Shown here in pieces: positions 18,560-28,990 of a stretch of 60,016 bases of DNA. A program made the translations under genes and the position numbers. The notes beneath the pieces are model-generated. The model saw only the letters and a list, made by a program, of their open reading frames with translations, was not told the DNA's origin and did no database searches. This stretch comes from CAMTUW01 sp947085035 (GTDB lineage: Bacteria > Actinomycetota > Coriobacteriia > Anaerosomatales > PHET01): the NCBI GenBank assembly GCA_947085035.1, contig CAMTUW010000009.1:1-60016 (forward strand), written 5' to 3'. Position 1 is the stretch's first letter, and each line of letters opens with the position of its first letter.

Positions 18560-19921
18560 ATGGGCAAGCCATCCGCGCCCCGACCGCCAGCGACTCCGGA
18601 TATGAAGACGGGCCACGATCTTCTCGGCGTCTTGCCGTTGACGGCTGAGATCAAGAACGGGCACCTGTGGATCGGGGGTGTCGATACGGTCGCGCTCGCC
18701 CGCGAGGCGGGAACCGCGGTCTACGTGATGGACGAGGCGACGATTCGCCATCAGCTCACCGAGTACGTGAAGTGGACGCGCTTTCACTGGCCGCACGTCG
18801 ACACCGTCTACGCGGGCAAGGCGTTCATGTCGCTCGCGATACTGAGAATCGTGGCCGAAGAGGGCTGTAGCCTCGACGTGTCCAGCGGCGGAGAGCTCGC
18901 CTTCGCACGGCGAGCTGGTTTCCCCATGGAGCGCGTCTACGTCCACGGCAACAACAAGACACCCGCCGAGCTGGCCGAGTGTCTGGATGCCGCCGTGGGC
19001 CGCATCGTTGTTGACAGCTTCGAGGAGATGGAGCGTTTGAGCGCGCTTGCGACAGAGCGCTCGGTCACGCAGAAGGTCCTCGTTCGCGTGACCCCCGGCG
19101 TGGAGGCCGACACGCACGACTTCATCATGACCGGCGCCGAGGACTCGAAGTTCGGTTTCGGTCGCAACCAAGGCCTTGCCATGGCCGCCGTCAAGCGCGC
19201 CATCGAGCTTCCGGGCCTCGATTTCGACGGCCTCCACATGCACATCGGCAGCCAGATATTCGCGCTGCACAGTTTCGCCAAGGCCATCGAGGTCGTCGTG
19301 GAGTTCATCGCCGAGATCAAGTCCGAGACCGGCGTCGAGGTTCGCATGCTCGATACCGGCGGTGGTCTGGGAATCGCCTACGGCCTGCCCGATGAGCCCG
19401 CGACGATCAAGGACTACGGCAAGGTCGTGGTGGACGGCATCAAAGAGGAGTGCGAGCGTCACGGGCTCACCGTGCCGGCCATGGCGGTGGAGCCGGGCCG
19501 CTCGATCGTGGCCAACGCGGGCGTCACGCTGTATTCGGTCGGATCGATCAAGGAGATCGAAAACATTCGGACCTACGTCGCGGTCGATGGCGGCATGTCC
19601 GACAACATCCGCACATCGCTTTATGACGCGCACTACGAAGCGCTTCTCGCCAACAAGGCCGACCAGCCGCGCGAGATGGTCGCGACGGTGGCCGGTAAGC
19701 ACTGCGAGAGCGGCGACATCGTTGTCAACGACGCGCCGCTGCAATGTCCCGAGGTCGGAGACGTGCTGTGCGTGTGCGCGACCGGCGCCTACTGCCAATC
19801 GATGAGCAGCAACTACAACAAACAGGTCCGCCCCGGGGTCGTGTTCGTGCGCGACGGCCAGTGGCGCTGGGTCGTGCGTCGCGAGACGTACGAGGACCTG
19901 CTCAGGTGTGAAGTGGGGTAG
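18560..19921 (+). CDS. lysA: Diaminopimelate decarboxylase
   Basis: This 453-residue PLP enzyme makes L-lysine from meso-diaminopimelate. The PLP lysine is in TVYAGKAFM near residue 90. The phosphate-binding glycine stretch appears as LDTGGGLGIAYG, and HMHIGSQIF and VEPGRSIVANAG are family motifs. The C-terminal GKHCESGDIV and ATGAYCQSMSSNYN contain the dimer-interface cysteine and substrate residues. ATG at 18560 follows GCAGGGAGAA. It precedes hom and thrB, so the block serves aspartate-family amino acids. Confidence 0.95.
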   Translation: MGKPSAPRPPATPDMKTGHDLLGVLPLTAEIKNGHLWIGGVDTVALAREAGTAVYVMDEATIRHQLTEYVKWTRFHWPHVDTVYAGKAFMSLAILRIVAEEGCSLDVSSGGELAFARRAGFPMERVYVHGNNKTPAELAECLDAAVGRIVVDSFEEMERLSALATERSVTQKVLVRVTPGVEADTHDFIMTGAEDSKFGFGRNQGLAMAAVKRAIELPGLDFDGLHMHIGSQIFALHSFAKAIEVVVEFIAEIKSETGVEVRMLDTGGGLGIAYGLPDEPATIKDYGKVVVDGIKEECERHGLTVPAMAVEPGRSIVANAGVTLYSVGSIKEIENIRTYVAVDGGMSDNIRTSLYDAHYEALLANKADQPREMVATVAGKHCESGDIVVNDAPLQCPEVGDVLCVCATGAYCQSMSSNYNKQVRPGVVFVRDGQWRWVVRRETYEDLLRCEVG

Positions 19922-20034
19922 GCAGCAGACGTCGGTCGTGAGCGCGCTCGAAAGAGAACGCGTCGGCTCAGGTAGAATAACGGGCACACCGGGAGGGAAT
20001 CCGGCGTCTCGCCCCAAGGAAGGAACCACACTCC

Positions 20035-21324
<1,290 letters not shown>

Positions 21325-21330
21325 CTCGCC

Positions 21331-22248
21331 GTGGGCGCCGCAGTCCTCGTACCCGCCACTTCGGCCAATCTCGGACCTGGTTTCGACAGCTTCGGGCTGG
21401 CGCTGGACCTGCACAATCGCTTCGAGGCCGAGCTGGCCGATCAGTGGCACATCTCGATTGAGGGTCAGGGCATCCAATCCCTTTCAACGGGGACGGACAA
21501 CGTGGTGTTACGTGCGATGGCGCGCGCGTTTCTCGAGGCGGGCCACCCTGAGCTGCGTGCGAGGATCGGGTGCGTGAATCGAATCCCCCTCGGCAGCGGA
21601 CTGGGCTCTTCGAGTGCGGCGATCGTGGGAGGGCTCTTGCTGGGCGAGGCGCTCGCGGGAGCTGATTTCGGCGAGAGGCGTCGTGTCGAGATCGCGGCCG
21701 ACCTCGAGGGGCACCCCGACAACGTCGCGGCAGCACTGCTCGGAGGATTCACTGTGTGCTGGACGGCGGAGGGGGCGGCCCGGTGCGCGCGCTTCGAGCC
21801 TGCGCGCGGACTCGCGGTCGTCGCGGTTCCCGCTCTGGTCGAGCTCTCTACACCCGTGGCGCGGGCGATGCTGCCCGACGCGGTGAGCCACGCCGACGCG
21901 GCGTTCAACGTCGCACACGCGGGGCTTCTCGCCGCATCCATCGCCGCAGGTCGTCCCGAGCTCTTCGGAGACGCGCTGGTCGATCGTCTGCACGAGCCGT
22001 ACCGTGTTTCAGCCGTGGGGGATCTGCACGCGGTCGCCGACATCTTGCGAAGCGCCGGTGCGGCCGGGGTGGCGCTTTCCGGCGCGGGGCCCACGGTCGT
22101 CGGGCTGGTTGCCGGTGACACCGATCGCGCCGCGCACGATCTGGCCCGGGTGGTCGCCGGGCGAGCGGCCGACCGCATTCGGGCCTTGGGCACGCGTCAC
22201 GCGCCTGAGGCGCTTGCAATCGATCGCTGGGGCGCGCGCATGCTGTGA
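21331..22248 (+). CDS. thrB: Homoserine kinase
   Basis: This 305-residue GHMP kinase phosphorylates homoserine on the way to threonine. The ATP motif IPLGSGLGSSSAAIVGG lies near residues 86-102, with the N-terminal PATSANLGPGFDSFGLALD and the C-terminal LSGAGPTVVGL. GTG at 21331 starts six bases after the hom stop. thrC, often between or after these genes, is not in the window. Confidence 0.94.
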   Translation: MGAAVLVPATSANLGPGFDSFGLALDLHNRFEAELADQWHISIEGQGIQSLSTGTDNVVLRAMARAFLEAGHPELRARIGCVNRIPLGSGLGSSSAAIVGGLLLGEALAGADFGERRRVEIAADLEGHPDNVAAALLGGFTVCWTAEGAARCARFEPARGLAVVAVPALVELSTPVARAMLPDAVSHADAAFNVAHAGLLAASIAAGRPELFGDALVDRLHEPYRVSAVGDLHAVADILRSAGAAGVALSGAGPTVVGLVAGDTDRAAHDLARVVAGRAADRIRALGTRHAPEALAIDRWGARML

Positions 22249-22283
22249 GGCGCGCTTGCCACACATGGAGCGGCGAGCATATG

Positions 22284-22312
22284 TTGACCACACCCCCGCC
22301 GTGGGGAAGAAT
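22284..22312 (+). promoter_or_regulatory. Candidate sigma-70 type promoter for the sppA operon
   Basis: TTGACC (22284-22289, five of six consensus) is followed after 17 bases by AAGAAT (22307-22312, four of six). It lies in the 124-base gap between thrB and sppA, 60 bases before the sppA ATG. The spacing is ideal. Expression from it is inferred only. Confidence 0.5.
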
Positions 22313-22372
22313 CAATTCATCCTCGCACCCGCACACTCGCGCGGCGCACCGATTCCACTCGAGAGGCACATC

Positions 22373-23401
22373 ATGTCCGAACAGGACGTCTCGCCCCCCG
22401 GCGGTCATACTCAGGTAGCCCCGCCGATAGCGTACGCCTACCCGCAGGTGCCACCCATGCCCGTCCCGGCTCCCGCGCGCAGAAGCCGCGCGTGGATGTG
22501 GTGGACGCTCGGTATCGTGTTCTCGGTCAGCCTGCTCTTCGGGGGGTGCGCGCTGTCGCTCGCGGTGCTTGCCGGCACCGATTCCGGCAGCTGGGCGTCA
22601 GTTGACTCGGTCGCCGTGATCCGGATCGATGGCGTGATCGCCGGAACCGGCGACTACTACTCAGGCTACGTCACGCCGGAGTACTTCTACGACCAGATCG
22701 ATCAGGCCCAGGAGGACGAGAGCGTCAAGGCGATCGTCTTGCGGGTGGATTCGCCCGGCGGCACGGTCGCGGCGAGCGAGGAGATCTCTCGCTATGTGAA
22801 GCAGTGCAGCAAGCCGGTGTTCGTGTCGACCGGGGACATCAACGCCTCGGGTGCGTACATGGTCTCCTCGCAGGCCGATGAGATATGGGCGCTGTCAGGC
22901 TCTGCGATCGGCAGCATCGGCGTCATCTCGCAGATTCCGAACGCCTCGAGACTGCTCGACAAGCTGGGCGTCGAGTTCCAGGTGATCACCGCGGGTAAGA
23001 ACAAAGACACCGGCAGTGCGTTTCGCCCGTTGACGAAAGCGGAGCGCGCGCTCATCCAAGGACAGGTCGACGAGATCTACACCCAGTTCATCGACACCGT
23101 GGCCAAGGGGCGCGGAATGAAGCGCTCAGCCGTCGAGGAGCTGGCTACCGGCTGGACGTGGAACGGCGACAAAGCCCTCAAGCTCGGGCTCATCGACAAG
23201 ATCGGAACCTACGAGGACGCTTTGGATGCTGCCGCAAAAGCAGGTGGGATCAAGGGCGACTACGACATCATCACGTACGAGCCGGATCCGTTCGACGATC
23301 TGTTCGGCTCGATGTTCGGGCTTTCGTCCGTGCTCAAGCGGCTCTCGAGTATCGAGGCCGCTCTGCCCGAGATCAGGGGCCGCGAGACCTTGGCCCGTTA
23401 G
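22373..23401 (+). CDS. sppA: Signal peptide peptidase SppA-like S49 serine protease
   Basis: The 342-residue protein has a Pro-rich cytoplasmic N-terminus and one transmembrane helix (about 43-63), then an extracytoplasmic S49 domain. LRVDSPGGTVAASEEI is the substrate-binding strand, Ser lies in DINASGAYMVSS, and the general-base Lys lies in the ITAGKNKDTGS region, forming the Ser-Lys dyad. Such enzymes degrade cleaved signal peptides. ATG at 22373 was chosen because the frame upstream lies inside thrB. GAGAGG lies before it. Confidence 0.9.
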   Translation: MSEQDVSPPGGHTQVAPPIAYAYPQVPPMPVPAPARRSRAWMWWTLGIVFSVSLLFGGCALSLAVLAGTDSGSWASVDSVAVIRIDGVIAGTGDYYSGYVTPEYFYDQIDQAQEDESVKAIVLRVDSPGGTVAASEEISRYVKQCSKPVFVSTGDINASGAYMVSSQADEIWALSGSAIGSIGVISQIPNASRLLDKLGVEFQVITAGKNKDTGSAFRPLTKAERALIQGQVDEIYTQFIDTVAKGRGMKRSAVEELATGWTWNGDKALKLGLIDKIGTYEDALDAAAKAGGIKGDYDIITYEPDPFDDLFGSMFGLSSVLKRLSSIEAALPEIRGRETLAR

Positions 23402-23425
23402 TCGCCTTCAGGAGGGTCGGACCGC

Positions 23426-24244
23426 ATGGGTGCACCAACGATCATCGCTCACATCTCCGACTTGCATTGCGGGTCGCGCTACCACATCCCGTCACTGGCC
23501 AAGCGCGTGATCGATGAGCTGAACCTGTTGTGTCCGGACATGGTCATTGTCACCGGTGACCTCACCGACATGGGTTTTCGCCACGAATTCGAGCAGGCTC
23601 ACGACCTTCTTGACCGCATCGCCTGTCAAGGTCGGGTGGTGCTGATGGGCAACCATGACGCGCGCAACGTGGGTGACGAGCACTTCTCTGAGCTGTTCGG
23701 CGAGCGCAACGTCGAACTCGACAAGGGCAGCGTGCGGGTTCTTGGACTGGACTCAAGCGAGCCCGACCTTGATACGGGCCGGGTGGGGCGCGAACGCTAT
23801 CGGTGGGTCGAGGAGCGCTTCTCCGGGTGTCTCGACGAGTTCAAGGTCGTGGCCATGCACCACCATCTCGTGCCGGTTCCACGGACCGGGAGAGAGCGCA
23901 ACATCGTGCATGACGCGGGCGATCTGCTGCAGGTGCTCGCCAGCAACGGAGTGGACCTCGTGCTGTGCGGGCACAAGCACGTGCCCAACGTCTGGCGCCT
24001 GGAAGACATGTTGATCGTCAACGCCGGCACGGCCTGCACTCACCGCCTGCGCGGCAAAGTGCGCCCCTGCTACAACATCATCGAGATCCACGACGATGGC
24101 CGGGTTCGTGTGCTGCGCAAGGAACCCTACGTCGACGCCGAGATCGTCGCCGACTTCTCAGACATCAATCGGCGGTACTGCAGATGGAGGCCGGGGGCTC
24201 AAGCGCCCGACCTCGACGAGGTGATACCGGAGGCCACGCAATGA
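23426..24244 (+). CDS. Calcineurin-like metallophosphoesterase
   Basis: The 272-residue protein shows all metal-binding blocks of the family. These are HISDLHCG, VTGDLTDMG, LMGNHDARN, MHHHLVPVP and LCGHKHVPN. Substrate is unknown. It could be a cyclic nucleotide or phosphate monoester hydrolase. The ATG follows AGGAGGG. It overlaps the cDPG synthetase gene by 4 bases, so a role linked to phosphoglycerate derivatives is possible but unproven. Confidence 0.88.
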   Translation: MGAPTIIAHISDLHCGSRYHIPSLAKRVIDELNLLCPDMVIVTGDLTDMGFRHEFEQAHDLLDRIACQGRVVLMGNHDARNVGDEHFSELFGERNVELDKGSVRVLGLDSSEPDLDTGRVGRERYRWVEERFSGCLDEFKVVAMHHHLVPVPRTGRERNIVHDAGDLLQVLASNGVDLVLCGHKHVPNVWRLEDMLIVNAGTACTHRLRGKVRPCYNIIEIHDDGRVRVLRKEPYVDAEIVADFSDINRRYCRWRPGAQAPDLDEVIPEATQ

Positions 24245-25593
24245 AACGTGTCGTCACGCTGATAGACGGAGAACACTACCCGCCCGTGGTCAGATTCGCC
24301 TTGAATGAGCTTGGCCGTGAGGTCGAGGTGGTCGCGGCCGTCTTCATCGGGGGGACCGAGAAGGTCGACCTCGACAAGGGGCTCGACACGTACGGCGTGC
24401 CCGTCGTTGCCGGTGACACGGCGAGCGCCGCCCTTGTCACCGCGCTTGAGCGCTACGAGCCGGATGCCGTCGTCGATCTGTCTGACGAGCCGGTGATCTC
24501 AAGCGCTGACCGGTTCGTGTTGGCCTCCGTCGCGCTGCAGGCCGGTGTCGAGTACCGCGGTGCGGACTTCGTCTTCACGCCGCCGCGCGCGCAGGTGATC
24601 CCCACGACGCCTTCGATGGCGATCTTCGGGACCGGCAAGCGCGTGGGCAAGACGTCGGTGTCGGCCTACATCGCTCGCGAACTCAAGGCGAACGGACATG
24701 ACATCGTGGTGCTAGCGATGGGCCGCGGCGGCCCGGCCGAGCCCGAGCTGATACACGGCGACCAGGTCAGCCTCACCACCCCCGACCTGCTGGAGCTGGC
24801 CCGGGCGGGCAAGCATGCGTCGAGCGACAACTACGAGGACGCCGTGATGAGTCGCGTGACCACCGTGGGCTGCCGACGCTGCGGAGGCGGCATGGCCGGC
24901 GAGGTGTTCTTCAGCAATGTCGCCGAAGGAGCGCTTCTCGCCGATTCGCTCGGCAAGGAGCTCATCGTGCTCGAGGGCTCAGGGGCGGCGATCCCGCCGG
25001 TGTACTCGGATGCCGGAATCGTCGTGATCGGAGCAGGGCGCGGCGAGGGATACGTCCGTGACTACTTCGGTCCGTACCGGGCCAGGCGCGCTGATCTCGC
25101 GATCATCGCCGGAGCCGAGGAGCCGATAGCCACAGCCGAAGACGTCGAGGCGGTGCGCCGAGCGCTGGCAGAGGTCGCGCCCGACGTGCCGGTCGTGACG
25201 ACCACCTTCCGGCCCGCACCGCTCGAGCCCGTCAGCGGCAAACGCGTCTTCTTCGCCACGACCGCGCCTGCGGCCATCGTGCCGCGTCTCGCCCGGCATC
25301 TCGAGGACGAGTACGGCTGCGTGGTCGCGGGGTACAGCTCGGCGCTCTCGGACAGGACTCGATTGCGGGCCGACCTCGCCGCGCATGCCGGGGAGTTCGA
25401 TGTGTTGCTGACCGAGCTCAAGGCTGCGGCGATCGATGTCGTCGCCGCAGCTGGCGAGGAGGCCGGTGTGCCGACCGTGCTCTGCGACAACGTTCCGGTC
25501 GCGGTTGACGGTCACGACCTGGGCCACATGGTCAGACGCGTCGCAGCGCTTGCGTTCGAGCGTGGCGAGGCCCGGCGGAGCAAAGGATCCTAG
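24241..25593 (+). CDS. cpgS: Cyclic 2,3-diphosphoglycerate synthetase
   Basis: The 450-residue protein resembles archaeal cyclic 2,3-diphosphoglycerate synthetase, which closes 2,3-DPG into the cyclic trianhydride using ATP. The P-loop-like segment FGTGKRVGKTSVSAYIARE is near residues 128-146. A cysteine pair CRRCGGG follows near residue 217, and VLEGSGAAIPP marks a conserved core. Length is close to that described for Methanothermus (about 460). The next gene encodes the enzyme that would make its substrate, which strengthens the call. Whether the product accumulates as a thermoprotectant or phosphate store here is unknown. Confidence 0.85.
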   Translation: MKRVVTLIDGEHYPPVVRFALNELGREVEVVAAVFIGGTEKVDLDKGLDTYGVPVVAGDTASAALVTALERYEPDAVVDLSDEPVISSADRFVLASVALQAGVEYRGADFVFTPPRAQVIPTTPSMAIFGTGKRVGKTSVSAYIARELKANGHDIVVLAMGRGGPAEPELIHGDQVSLTTPDLLELARAGKHASSDNYEDAVMSRVTTVGCRRCGGGMAGEVFFSNVAEGALLADSLGKELIVLEGSGAAIPPVYSDAGIVVIGAGRGEGYVRDYFGPYRARRADLAIIAGAEEPIATAEDVEAVRRALAEVAPDVPVVTTTFRPAPLEPVSGKRVFFATTAPAAIVPRLARHLEDEYGCVVAGYSSALSDRTRLRADLAAHAGEFDVLLTELKAAAIDVVAAAGEEAGVPTVLCDNVPVAVDGHDLGHMVRRVAALAFERGEARRSKGS

Positions 25594-26499
25594 ATGCCTG
25601 AGCGCAACGAGAGCATCACCATCACGGACAAGTCCCACGGGCTCCCTTTCAGCAAAGGGCTTCTCGCGCAGTCCTTCACCGCCACCGGCGTGGCGCCGCG
25701 TCGAGCCTTCGAGATAGCCTCACGCGTCGAAGAAGAGCTGCTCCAGTCAGGTTCGATGCGCGTTTCCACACAGCGTCTCCGGGAGATCGCCACCGCCCAG
25801 CTCGACGCTGTCGCAGGGGCCCCGTACGCGCGTCGCTATATGCGCCTGCGCGACGTGGGGCGCCTCGACCGACCACTCGTGGTGCTCATCGGCGGAACGA
25901 CCGGTGTGGGCAAGTCGACGATAGCCACGGAAGTGGCCCACCGGCTGGGCATCACACGTGTTTCGTCGACGGATTCCATTCGAGAGGTCATGCGTGGTAT
26001 ATTCAAAGACGACCTCATGCCGGCGTTGCACCAAAGCGCATTCAACGCGTGGCGGGGCTTGAGAGTTCCGGTGCCACAGGGCGCCAATCCCGTGATCGTC
26101 GGTTTTCGCGAGCAGACCGCTGTCGTGATATCCGGCGTGAAATCGCTCATCGACCGGGCCATGATCGAGGGCACCTCGATGGTGATCGAAGGGATACATC
26201 TGGTCCCCGGCTACCTCGACCCGCACCAGTTCAAAGGTGCGCGTGTGGTGCAGCTGGTGGTAGCCGTGGACGACGAGCAGTCGCACCTGAGCCACTTCTA
26301 TATCCGGGACGTCCAGACCGAGGGTACGCGCCCGCTCGAGCGCTATCGCACGGGATTCGAAAGCATCCGAGAGTTGGGTCACTACATCGAAGAACTGGCT
26401 TTGGAGCACGGAATCCCGGTGATCCACAGTCATCAACTGGATAGAACCGTCGCGGACGTGCTGGAACATGTGATCGCCGCGGCGATCGACGAAGAGTAG
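25594..26499 (+). CDS. 2-phosphoglycerate kinase
   Basis: The 301-residue protein has an N-terminal ATP-cone-like region (about 1-90) and a kinase domain with the P-loop LIGGTTGVGKSTIA near residues 99-112. SSTDSIREVMR and VIEGIHLVPGY are further family segments. Archaeal 2-phosphoglycerate kinase makes 2,3-diphosphoglycerate from 2-phosphoglycerate and ATP. It begins directly after the cDPG synthetase stop, so both steps of cDPG synthesis are encoded together. Confidence 0.87.
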   Translation: MPERNESITITDKSHGLPFSKGLLAQSFTATGVAPRRAFEIASRVEEELLQSGSMRVSTQRLREIATAQLDAVAGAPYARRYMRLRDVGRLDRPLVVLIGGTTGVGKSTIATEVAHRLGITRVSSTDSIREVMRGIFKDDLMPALHQSAFNAWRGLRVPVPQGANPVIVGFREQTAVVISGVKSLIDRAMIEGTSMVIEGIHLVPGYLDPHQFKGARVVQLVVAVDDEQSHLSHFYIRDVQTEGTRPLERYRTGFESIRELGHYIEELALEHGIPVIHSHQLDRTVADVLEHVIAAAIDEE

Positions 26500-26551
26500 A
26501 CGAGACCGTGCAGCGCGCCAGCGCCCGGTTCACGAAGAGAGGAAGCGACGA

Positions 26552-27214
26552 GTGAAGTTCTTTCTGGACACGGCAGACATCGCCGAGATCGAAGAAGCGG
26601 CGAGCTGGGGCGTTCTCGCGGGCGTCACGACGAACCCCACGCTGTACGCCCGCATAGGCGGCACGCTGGCCGGCTTCCACGACCATCTTGCGCGCATCTG
26701 CGCGATCGTGGACGGCCCGGTGAGTGGCGAGACGGTCGGCCTGACCCGCGACGAGATCGTTCGCGAAGGCGAAGAACTCGCCAAGATCGCCCCGAACCTG
26801 ATCGTGAAGGTGCCGACCATGCCCGAGGGCCTCGCCGCCACCAAGATCCTGTCCGGCAAGGGCATCAAGGTGAACATGACGCTGTGCTTCACCGTGCCGC
26901 AGGCGATGCTCGCCGCGCGCTCGGGGGCCTCGTACGTCTCGCCGTTCGTGGGCCGCTTCGACGACATCAGCGAAGACGGGATCGCCCAGCTCGCCGATGT
27001 GGTTCTCGCGTTGTCGAACTACGACTTCGGACACGAGGTCGAGGTCATCGCCGCTTCTGTTCGCTCGGCGAATCACGTCACGAGCGCCGCTCTCATGGGT
27101 GCCGACATCGCCACAGTGCCATTCGGTGTGCTCAAGAACCTCGTGAAGCACCCGCTTACCGACCGAGGCCTGGAGTCCTTCTTGGCCGACTGGGAGAAAG
27201 TGAAGAACGCATGA
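26552..27214 (+). CDS. Small transaldolase (TalC/fructose-6-phosphate aldolase family)
   Basis: The 220-residue protein is of the short transaldolase family. FFLDTADIAEIEEA opens it, GVTTNPTL is near residue 25, and the Schiff-base Lys lies in LIVKVPTMPEGL near residue 88. C-terminal SYVSPFVGRFDDI is typical. It acts in the non-oxidative pentose phosphate pathway or as a fructose-6-phosphate aldolase, which sequence by eye does not separate. GTG at 26552 follows GAGAGGAAG. It overlaps rho by 4 bases. Confidence 0.9.
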   Translation: MKFFLDTADIAEIEEAASWGVLAGVTTNPTLYARIGGTLAGFHDHLARICAIVDGPVSGETVGLTRDEIVREGEELAKIAPNLIVKVPTMPEGLAATKILSGKGIKVNMTLCFTVPQAMLAARSGASYVSPFVGRFDDISEDGIAQLADVVLALSNYDFGHEVEVIAASVRSANHVTSAALMGADIATVPFGVLKNLVKHPLTDRGLESFLADWEKVKNA

Positions 27215-28563
27215 GTGCACGCCCCCGCAAGAGAGGACGCCGCAGTCCAGCCGGTGGCCAGCAGGACGCGCCACCCCAGCCGTCGATCACGCGCCCGGAG
27301 CTTGAGGCCAAGACGGTTGCGGAACTCAAGGTCATCGCAACCGACCTCAATCTCGACATCAAGGCGCTGAAGAAGAAGGACGAGTTCATCGACGCGGTGC
27401 TCGAGGCGAAGGTCAAGTCTGAAGGATTCATCGAGATATCAGGAATCCTCGACGTGTTGCCCGAAGGGTACGGCTTCGTGCGCACCAGCGGGTATCTGCC
27501 GGGTGACCACGACGTCTACGTGTCGATGTCGGTGGTTCGCCGAAACGAGTTGCGACGCGGAGATCTGATCCGCGGCCAGGTGCGTCCGCCTCGCGACAAC
27601 GAGAAGTATCCGGCGCTGCAGCGGCTCGACGCGATCAACGGAGAGTCACCCGAAGCCAACCGGGGAAGGCCGAAGTTCGCCGACCTGACCCCCATCTATC
27701 CCGAGGACCGGTTGCGCATGGAGCACGGTGCGGAGTTCATGACCGCGCGCACCATCGACCTGGTCGCCCCGATCGGCAAGGGGCAGCGCGGGCTCATCGT
27801 CTCGCCTCCCAAGGCGGGCAAGACCACGGTACTCAAAGACGTCGCCGCCGCGCTGACCGCGAACAACCCCGAGGTCTACCTCATGTGCCTGCTCGTCGAT
27901 GAGCGGCCCGAGGAAGTCACCGACATGGAGCGCTCCATCAAAGGCGAGGTCGTCTCCTCGACGTTCGACATGCCCAGCGAGCAGCACATCCAAGTGGCCG
28001 AGCTCGTCATCGAGCGCGCCAAGCGTCTCGTCGAGTCCGGGCGCGACGTCGTGATCCTCCTCGACTCGATCACTCGTCTGGCTCGTGCGTACAACCTGGC
28101 CACTCCGGCCTCGGGCCGCATCCTGTCCGGCGGCGTGGATTCGCAAGCGCTCTATCCGCCGAAGAGGTTCTTCGGTGCGGCACGAAACATCGAGTTCGGT
28201 GGCTCGCTCACGATTCTTGCAACAGCGCTGGTGGACACGGGCTCGAAGATGGACGAGGTGATCTTCGAGGAGTTCAAGGGCACCGGCAACATGGAACTGC
28301 GTCTCGATCGCGGTCTGGCCGACCGTCGCATCTTCCCCGCCATCGACGTCATCACGTCGGGTACCCGCAAGGAGGAGCTGCTGCTCGATCCCCAGGAGGC
28401 CCCGTTCGTGTGGGGAGTGCGCCGCGTCCTGCACGGGATCGACAACTCCGAGCGGGCGATGGACATGCTCATCAAGGGCCTCAAGCAGACTCAGAGCAAC
28501 ATGGAGTTCCTCGCCAAGATGGCTCGCAAGGCGGGGGAGAGCCGAAACGGGATCGACCTGTAG
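27211..28563 (+). CDS. rho: Transcription termination factor Rho
   Basis: The 450-residue hexameric RNA helicase has a basic N-terminus and a Rho-N helical domain (about 30-70). The RNA-binding cold-shock-like domain includes GYGFVRTSGYLPGDHDVYVS. The ATPase has Walker A PPKAGKTT near residue 201 and Walker B VILLDSITRLARA. Q-loop/R-loop segments SGGVDSQALYPPKRFFGAARN are present. The ATG at 27211 lies within the transaldolase end. rpmE, which often follows rho, is absent here. Confidence 0.97.
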   Translation: MSARPRKRGRRSPAGGQQDAPPQPSITRPELEAKTVAELKVIATDLNLDIKALKKKDEFIDAVLEAKVKSEGFIEISGILDVLPEGYGFVRTSGYLPGDHDVYVSMSVVRRNELRRGDLIRGQVRPPRDNEKYPALQRLDAINGESPEANRGRPKFADLTPIYPEDRLRMEHGAEFMTARTIDLVAPIGKGQRGLIVSPPKAGKTTVLKDVAAALTANNPEVYLMCLLVDERPEEVTDMERSIKGEVVSSTFDMPSEQHIQVAELVIERAKRLVESGRDVVILLDSITRLARAYNLATPASGRILSGGVDSQALYPPKRFFGAARNIEFGGSLTILATALVDTGSKMDEVIFEEFKGTGNMELRLDRGLADRRIFPAIDVITSGTRKEELLLDPQEAPFVWGVRRVLHGIDNSERAMDMLIKGLKQTQSNMEFLAKMARKAGESRNGIDL

Positions 28564-28625
28564 CGCGCGAGCGACCCTTTCGCCGGGTCCTCGACGGAGT
28601 CGGGCATCGGTTCACAGGAGTAACC

Positions 28626-28652
28626 AAGGGAGCGCCACAGAGGCGTTCCCTT
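28626..28652 (+). terminator. Hairpin terminator after rho
   Basis: An 11-bp stem AAGGGAGCGCC/GGCGTTCCCTT (28626-28636 with 28642-28652, one G-T pair) with loop ACAGA sits 62 bases after the rho stop. The T-run is short (TTT), so it may be a weak intrinsic terminator or an mRNA-stabilising hairpin. Confidence 0.65.
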
Positions 28653-28990
28653 TCGCGTTGGTCGGGGAATAGCGTCAGAGGGACGCTTGTCCAACCAGCT
28701 GGTGCGAGTGCCCGTGCCCGCGTGAACGGGAACCCGAACGGCGCCTGAAGTGTCCCGAACGGACTGTCGAGGGCCCTGAGTGGCATACGCCTGTGCCCCC
28801 CAGGACCGCTTGCCCTCCTCAACGTGGCCAAACGCCCGTGTGCCGAGGGGGGGTCGCCGTTGGCGGGTGTTCAGGGTCGGGGGGAGGGGAGCGAGCCTAC
28901 ACTCGGCGTAATCGAGTTTCGTGATCCCGCGCATCGGGATCGGCCATCGTTGGTTCGGTGGCATGGTATCTCATTGATCGGAGAGCCCAG
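28653..28990 (+). other. Non-coding leader upstream of the acetyl-CoA pathway cluster
   Basis: This 338-base stretch has no supported gene. It holds a G-rich segment at 28865-28889 with four or more G-runs of three or longer, matching a quadruplex-type pattern. It also holds a perfect inverted repeat GATCCCG/CGGGATC (28923-28929 with 28935-28941, 5-base spacer) about 50 bases before the fhs ATG. TACACT at 28898-28903 resembles a -10 box but lacks a well-placed -35. The promoter and any regulatory control of the following 26 kb cluster should lie here. The tetrahydrofolate riboswitch pattern was looked for and not seen. Confidence 0.5.

Noticed and set aside
28653..28990. Tetrahydrofolate riboswitch upstream of fhs
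   Set aside because: The conserved core and pairing pattern could not be traced. Only a G-rich run and a short inverted repeat are visible.
28958..28990. Upstream ATG of fhs at 28958 as the start
   Set aside because: The added 11 residues do not resemble formyl-THF ligases, and CGGAGAG is positioned for the ATG at 28991.
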